10,000 nucleotides of DNA, taken from Kiritimatiellota bacterium. Its GTDB lineage: Bacteria > Verrucomicrobiota > Kiritimatiellia > JAAZAB01. This document shows positions 6,632 through 10,000 of this stretch, in pieces. Location: the NCBI GenBank assembly GCA_008636095.1, contig VSJD01000280.1, positions 1-10,000 of the forward strand, read 5' to 3'. The translations under genes were made by a program, and so were the position numbers. The notes beneath the pieces are model-generated. The model worked only from the letters and a program-made list of their open reading frames with translations. It ran no database searches and was not told the DNA's origin. Each line of letters opens with the position of its first letter. Position 1 is the stretch's first letter.

Positions 6632-6680
6632 AATGGTCAATGGTAAATGGCTGATGGTTAATGGTTGATGGTTGATGGTT
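6632..6680 (+). repeat. Tandem array of seven degenerate 7-bp units (RATGGTT type)
   Basis: Seven units of exactly seven bases follow one another without gaps, varying around RATGGTT (for example AATGGTC, AATGGTA, GATGGTT). The last two full units are identical. The array lies just upstream of the gspE start (6619) and corresponds to the 5' untranslated region of gspE on the - strand. Confidence 0.85.
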
Positions 6681-6738
6681 GATAAAGATTGAGCGTTAAC
6701 ATTAAGCCTGATCGAATCATGCATCATTCCCCATTTTT

Positions 6739-6773
6739 CATTGACCATTTCTCATCAACCATGAACCATTGAC
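6739..6773 (-). repeat. Inverted partner array of five 7-bp units
   Basis: Five units, CATTGAC, CATTTCT, CATCAAC, CATGAAC and CATTGAC, are reverse-complement forms of the family at 6632-6680. The two arrays face each other across 58 bases and could fold together into a long imperfect hairpin. This copy ends eight bases from the gspD stop codon. Together the arrays fill most of the 162-base gspD-gspE gap. Confidence 0.8.
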
Positions 6774-6781
6774 CGTTCTTC

Positions 6782-8794
6782 TTATTTCTTCTTCGGGGAC
6801 ACGTCCTCTTCCAGGGGCTTGATCACCAGGTTGGTCTCCGCTTTGAAAGCGGTTTTCGACTTGATCATTTCGGTTAAGGCCCGTGCGCTGGCGGCATTGG
6901 TGGCCACGTGCGGTGTCACAAAGATCAGCAGGTTGGTCCGTTCCACGTTCTCCTCCTTGGTGTGGAACAGCCAGCCCAGCAGAGGAATTGCGCCGAGGTA
7001 CGGAATTTTACGGTCATTCTGGACGGTATCTTCGCGCATCAGGCCGCTGATTACAATCGTGTCGCCATCCGGCACGGTCAGGGTCGTGGTGACTTCCCGC
7101 TTGGCAATCGTGGGCGTGAAGGGCTTGCCGCCCGTAGATTCCACCAGGATGGCTTCGATACTGGGGTTAAGCTTCATCAGTACTTCGCGGTTGGGATTGA
7201 TGTGCGGGGTGACGCTCAGTTTGATGCCGACATCCACGCGATCAATGTTTTCAATATAATCGCGGGCCGTGCCGGCCCCGGCCGAAACGGTGGATTTCAG
7301 AATGGGAATGTTCTTGCCGATCGTGACAGTGGCCGGCTGGTTATTCTGGGTCCAGAGCGGGATGTTGGAGAGAATCTTGAACTTGCCCTTCTGCTGGATG
7401 GCGATAATATTGATCAGCGCCGGGAAGCGGGGCACCACGGTCCCGTCGGCTTTCGTATAACTACCGTTGGCCAGGCCAAAGGTCAGGCCGCTGGGCACCA
7501 AGCCGAGGGCGATCTGGTCCATCAGTGTGTCGTCGCCTTCGGACGTACGCATACCACCCACGGCCACGGTGGAACCCTCTGAAGGATTTCCGCCGGTCAG
7601 AAACTCGGCCCCCAGGGCACTGCCGTCATTCAAAGTCAATTCGGCGATCATGACTTCCACGAGGACCTGTTGCGGGGGCATGTCCAGCTGTTCGATCAGC
7701 TCCTTGACCATCTTAAAATCTTCCGGAGCGGCATCCACCAGCAGGGCATTGTTGCCCAGGCTGGACTCGATGGAAATTTTCTGGTTTTGCGGTTTTTCAA
7801 CGCGTTTGGAAATGAGCGCCGTCAAACTCTTGGCGGCTTCGTCGGAGGATAGATATTTAAGAAAAATGGCCTGCAGATGCCCATAACCGCTCCGTGGTTC
7901 TGTATCCATTAGCGTGATGATCCGTTTCAAATCGGCAATCTGTCCGGGGGTGCCGACCAGGATCAGGCTGTTGGAGTGGGGCGCCGCCACGACGACAGCA
8001 TCGCTGGAGAGCGCCACAGCCGTGCCCCCCTCCGCGGGTTTTGGCAGGCGCCGGCGCAATTGTTGGCCCTGCGTTTCCTGCTTGCTGTCGGCGCTGGTCA
8101 TGGCCAGGTTCAGCTCGGCGGCGATGCCTGCGGCATCGGCAAACCGCAGGACATAAATCTCCGTCGTGCGCGCCATACCGGGCTTATCAATTTGCGCAAT
8201 GATCTGTTCGATGCGGCGGATGCTCGCGGCGGTGTCCGTAATGACCAGGTGATTGGTTGTCTCCAGGACGCCCATGGCCCCGCTCTTGCCCTGGTCCACC
8301 ATGGGTTCGAGCAGACGGCGCACGTCCGCGACGAGGAGGTTGTTGATGTGAATCACTTTGGTTATCACTCCGTCGGCGGGCACCTGCTCGCTTTCACCCA
8401 TGACCGGCGCAATGGGAGTTACGCGCTTGTCGCGCACCACGATCCGGCTAATGCCCTCGCGCTCCACGACGGCACAGCCCGAGGCCTCCAGGATGGAAAT
8501 AAAAAGGGGATACACTTCGCTGAGTGGAATTTGCGGCGGTGTTACGACCGTGACTTTGCCGTCAATTTCCTTGTCAATTACAAACCGCTTGCCGGTGAGG
8601 TCGCCGACCAGCTTGACCAGGAAGCGGATATCCACCTGGTCAAAGTTAAAGTTCACGAAAGCACCGGTAGTTTGGCCGATCATTTGGACATTTTCCACTT
8701 TCTGGGTGTCTGCCTGGGCAAATACGGCCAAACGCTCCGGCACGGCCAGGATCACCATGCCGGCCATACAGATATATGCGATTCGTTTGTTCAT
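6782..8794 (-). CDS. gspD: Type II secretion outer-membrane secretin GspD
   Basis: The 670-residue protein forms the multimeric outer-membrane channel for folded exoproteins. A signal peptide covers about residues 1-28 (MNKR, a hydrophobic run, then AVFAQA). The periplasmic rings follow in order: N0 at about 47-120, N1 143-203, N2 211-297, N3 305-372. The secretin barrel domain runs from about 375 to 630 and shows VPDGDTIVISGL (574-585), KIPYLGAIPLLGWLF (596-610) and LLIFVTPHV (622-630). A full N0-N3 set without AMIN domains points to GspD rather than PilQ. The C-terminal tail after 630 is short and lysine-rich, with no clear pilotin-binding S-domain. The start fits the signal peptide; no strong Shine-Dalgarno is seen. 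It follows lpxA after a 100-base gap with a hairpin and precedes gspE after the heptamer arrays. Confidence 0.96.
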   Translation of the reverse strand: MNKRIAYICMAGMVILAVPERLAVFAQADTQKVENVQMIGQTTGAFVNFNFDQVDIRFLVKLVGDLTGKRFVIDKEIDGKVTVVTPPQIPLSEVYPLFISILEASGCAVVEREGISRIVVRDKRVTPIAPVMGESEQVPADGVITKVIHINNLLVADVRRLLEPMVDQGKSGAMGVLETTNHLVITDTAASIRRIEQIIAQIDKPGMARTTEIYVLRFADAAGIAAELNLAMTSADSKQETQGQQLRRRLPKPAEGGTAVALSSDAVVVAAPHSNSLILVGTPGQIADLKRIITLMDTEPRSGYGHLQAIFLKYLSSDEAAKSLTALISKRVEKPQNQKISIESSLGNNALLVDAAPEDFKMVKELIEQLDMPPQQVLVEVMIAELTLNDGSALGAEFLTGGNPSEGSTVAVGGMRTSEGDDTLMDQIALGLVPSGLTFGLANGSYTKADGTVVPRFPALINIIAIQQKGKFKILSNIPLWTQNNQPATVTIGKNIPILKSTVSAGAGTARDYIENIDRVDVGIKLSVTPHINPNREVLMKLNPSIEAILVESTGGKPFTPTIAKREVTTTLTVPDGDTIVISGLMREDTVQNDRKIPYLGAIPLLGWLFHTKEENVERTNLLIFVTPHVATNAASARALTEMIKSKTAFKAETNLVIKPLEEDVSPKKK

Positions 8795-8846
8795 ACTGTG
8801 TCTCGAATCATCTTTCGCCGTCCGTTATCCAATTCAGGTTTGTCGT

Positions 8847-8877
8847 CCCGCCTTCGCCCTTCGTAGGCTTCGGCGGG
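8847..8877. repeat. GC-rich hairpin element in the lpxA-gspD gap
   Basis: CCCGCC (8847-8852) pairs with GGCGGG (8872-8877), and inside it GCC (8856-8858) pairs with GGC (8866-8868) around the loop CTTCGTA; the symmetrical TTC/TTC between them is unpaired. Its right arm shares GCTTCGGCGGG with the repeat inside gspE. It lies 18 bases past the lpxA stop codon. No T-run follows on the - strand, so it is better seen as a dispersed palindromic element than as an intrinsic terminator. The rest of the 100-base gap shows no clear promoter. Confidence 0.6.
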
Positions 8878-8894
8878 CAGGCCGGTGTCCGCCC

Positions 8895-9668
8895 TCAGCG
8901 CGCAATGCCGCGTTCCGACGCCGATACAAATGCGATCAGGTGATTGAGTTCCGGACAGATGATCAGCTCTGCCTTCATTTTTTCAAGGGCCGCGCGGGTG
9001 GACAGGTTTTCACGGTAAAGAATGCGATAGGCCTCTTTCAGGGTACGGCGGACGGCTTCCGACACGGCATGCCTCTGTAGACCGATGGTGTTGAGTCCGT
9101 GAATGGTGGCGGGATTGCCATCCGCCATCATGAAAGGTGGAATATCCTGGGTAGCCTTTGAGCAGGCGCCGATCATACACAGTCTTCCAATTCTGGCAAA
9201 CTGATGCACACCGCCCATACCTCCAAAAACAGCGTCATCTTCCACAATCACGTGGCCGGCCAGATTGGTTGCATTAGACATGATGACGTTATTACCGACA
9301 AGGCATTGATGGGCCACATGGCAATAGGCACAGATGTGACAACCGGACCCGACCCGGGTTACGTCCCCCTCGTTGGTGCCGGCATTAACGGTGACATACT
9401 CGCGCAGTGTTGTGTGATCTCCGATTTCAACAAACGTGACGGCGCCTTTGTATTTTAAGTCCTGGGTCTGGGATCCGATACTGGCAAACGGAAAGACCGT
9501 ACAGCCTTCGCCAATCGTCGTCCAGCCGTCCAGGAAAACATGCGGCATGACGCGCGTAGCGTGCCCGATTTTAACGTGCGCACCGACAATGCTGTAGGCG
9601 CCGATTTCCACGCCTTCATCAAGTTCGGCGCCGGGATCCACGATGGCAGTGGGATGAATGGTCGTCAT
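8895..9668 (-). CDS. lpxA: UDP-N-acetylglucosamine 3-O-acyltransferase LpxA
   Basis: LpxA transfers a 3-hydroxyacyl chain from acyl carrier protein to UDP-GlcNAc, the first step of lipid A synthesis in the cytoplasm. The 257 residues match the normal length (262 in E. coli) and align almost end to end. Residues 1-185 carry the hexapeptide repeats of the left-handed beta helix, starting IHPTAIVDPGAELDEGVEIG. The catalytic histidine is H120 in CHVAHQC (E. coli H125), with H117 and H155 (GVHQF) also conserved. The helical C-terminal part runs from about 196. The residue matching the E. coli chain-length ruler G173 appears to be A168 (GACS), so chain preference may differ. The ATG lies two bases after the upstream FabZ stop, implying one mRNA and coupled translation. 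Confidence 0.97.
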   Translation of the reverse strand: MTTIHPTAIVDPGAELDEGVEIGAYSIVGAHVKIGHATRVMPHVFLDGWTTIGEGCTVFPFASIGSQTQDLKYKGAVTFVEIGDHTTLREYVTVNAGTNEGDVTRVGSGCHICAYCHVAHQCLVGNNVIMSNATNLAGHVIVEDDAVFGGMGGVHQFARIGRLCMIGACSKATQDIPPFMMADGNPATIHGLNTIGLQRHAVSEAVRRTLKEAYRILYRENLSTRAALEKMKAELIICPELNHLIAFVSASERGIAR

Positions 9669-9670
9669 AG

Positions 9671-10000
9671 TTACACTTTCTGGTCCGTCAACATGAATAA
9701 TAAGTCCGCTTCGGACGCCAACTCGCCGTCCACCAGTACTTGGCCGTGCGCCCGGATCACGTTTCCCCGGGTGTTCAAGATTTCGACCTCAATGCGCATC
9801 TGGTCGCCCGGGGTGATCATTTTGCGAAACCTGGCTTTGTCAACGCCCATAAAGAGCGGCAGAATACCATGGACGCCGGTCTTGCGGCAATGCAGGATTC
9901 CGCCGACCTGTGCCATGGCCTCCAACTGCAAAACACCGGGCATGATTGGGGTGCCGGGAAAATGCCCCTGGAAGAATGGCTCGTTCACCGATATGTTTTT
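9671..10000 (-). CDS. fabZ: FabZ 3-hydroxyacyl-ACP dehydratase domain, 5' end beyond the window; probably the tail of an LpxC-FabZ fusion
   Basis: FabZ removes water from 3-hydroxyacyl-ACP in fatty-acid synthesis and thus competes with LpxA for the same substrate. The visible 109 residues start KNISVNEPFFQGHFPGTP and hold the catalytic histidine (QGHFPG) and glutamate (LQLEAMAQ) of the hot-dog fold active site. The frame is open to the window edge. A GTG at 9988 lies inside the conserved domain and cannot be the real start. FabZ alone is about 145-150 residues, so at least ~40 are missing. Since lpxA follows two bases after the stop, as in bacteria with a fused LpxC-FabZ protein, the missing part may be a whole LpxC domain; that is inference. 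The family and partial state are sure. Confidence 0.93.
   Translation of the reverse strand, partial: KNISVNEPFFQGHFPGTPIMPGVLQLEAMAQVGGILHCRKTGVHGILPLFMGVDKARFRKMITPGDQMRIEVEILNTRGNVIRAHGQVLVDGELASEADLLFMLTDQKV

Noticed and set aside
6620..6748. Upstream extension of gspE starting at ATG 6748
   Set aside because: The 43 added residues are translations of the two heptamer arrays and their spacer, and the GspE N-terminal domain begins after MPPEPETNES; the frame is open there by chance.
6632..6773. CRISPR array
   Set aside because: The units are 7 bp, contiguous and lack spacers; there are no cas genes.
9671..9988. A complete short FabZ starting at GTG 9988
   Set aside because: Conserved FabZ residues (KNIS) continue upstream to the window edge, so the codon is internal.

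Overview
The window looks like chromosomal DNA of a Gram-negative (diderm) bacterium, moderately GC-rich, most plausibly of the Planctomycetes-Verrucomicrobia-Lentisphaerae/Kiritimatiellota group or a similar lineage known mainly from metagenomes. This rests on gene content: lipid A genes (a FabZ domain directly followed by lpxA, as seen downstream of LpxC-FabZ fusions), a type II secretion secretin, a uroporphyrinogen-decarboxylase-like (URO-D) protein, a Gfo/Idh/MocA oxidoreductase, and many short degenerate intergenic repeats. The taxonomic placement is inference; no rRNA or other marker gene is present.

Layout. On the + strand at the left are a secreted lytic transglycosylase (81-1160) and a Gfo/Idh/MocA-family oxidoreductase (1265-2278). 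All other genes are on the - strand. Read in the direction of transcription from the right edge they are: a FabZ dehydratase domain cut by the window end (9671-10000), lpxA (8895-9668), the secretin gspD (6782-8794), the ATPase gspE (4958-6619), a 28-codon ORF (4811-4897) whose stop overlaps the start of a URO-D-like gene (3627-4811), and gspF (2314-3525). gspF converges on the oxidoreductase gene with only 35 bases between them.

How the genes fit together. FabZ and LpxA act in outer-membrane lipid A synthesis and fatty-acid supply. GspD (outer-membrane channel), GspE (cytoplasmic motor) and GspF (inner-membrane platform) are three core parts of a type II secretion or related pilus-like machine. 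No pseudopilin, GspC, L or M gene is visible, so the machine must be completed elsewhere. The transglycosylase could open peptidoglycan for the envelope machinery, but it is divergent in position and no direct link is shown. The URO-D-like gene splits the usual gspE-gspF pair and has no obvious role in secretion; it looks like a later insertion.

The most unusual aspect is repeat DNA. At least three families of short repeats are present: 7-bp tandem arrays in inverted orientation between gspD and gspE, a 14-bp GACGAC-type repeat, and GC-rich hairpins. Some of this material lies inside coding sequence. A 17-base exact match is shared by the linker of the transglycosylase gene and a loop inserted in the GspE zinc domain, read in two different frames. 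I found no CRISPR array, transposase, tRNA, rRNA or recognisable defence system.
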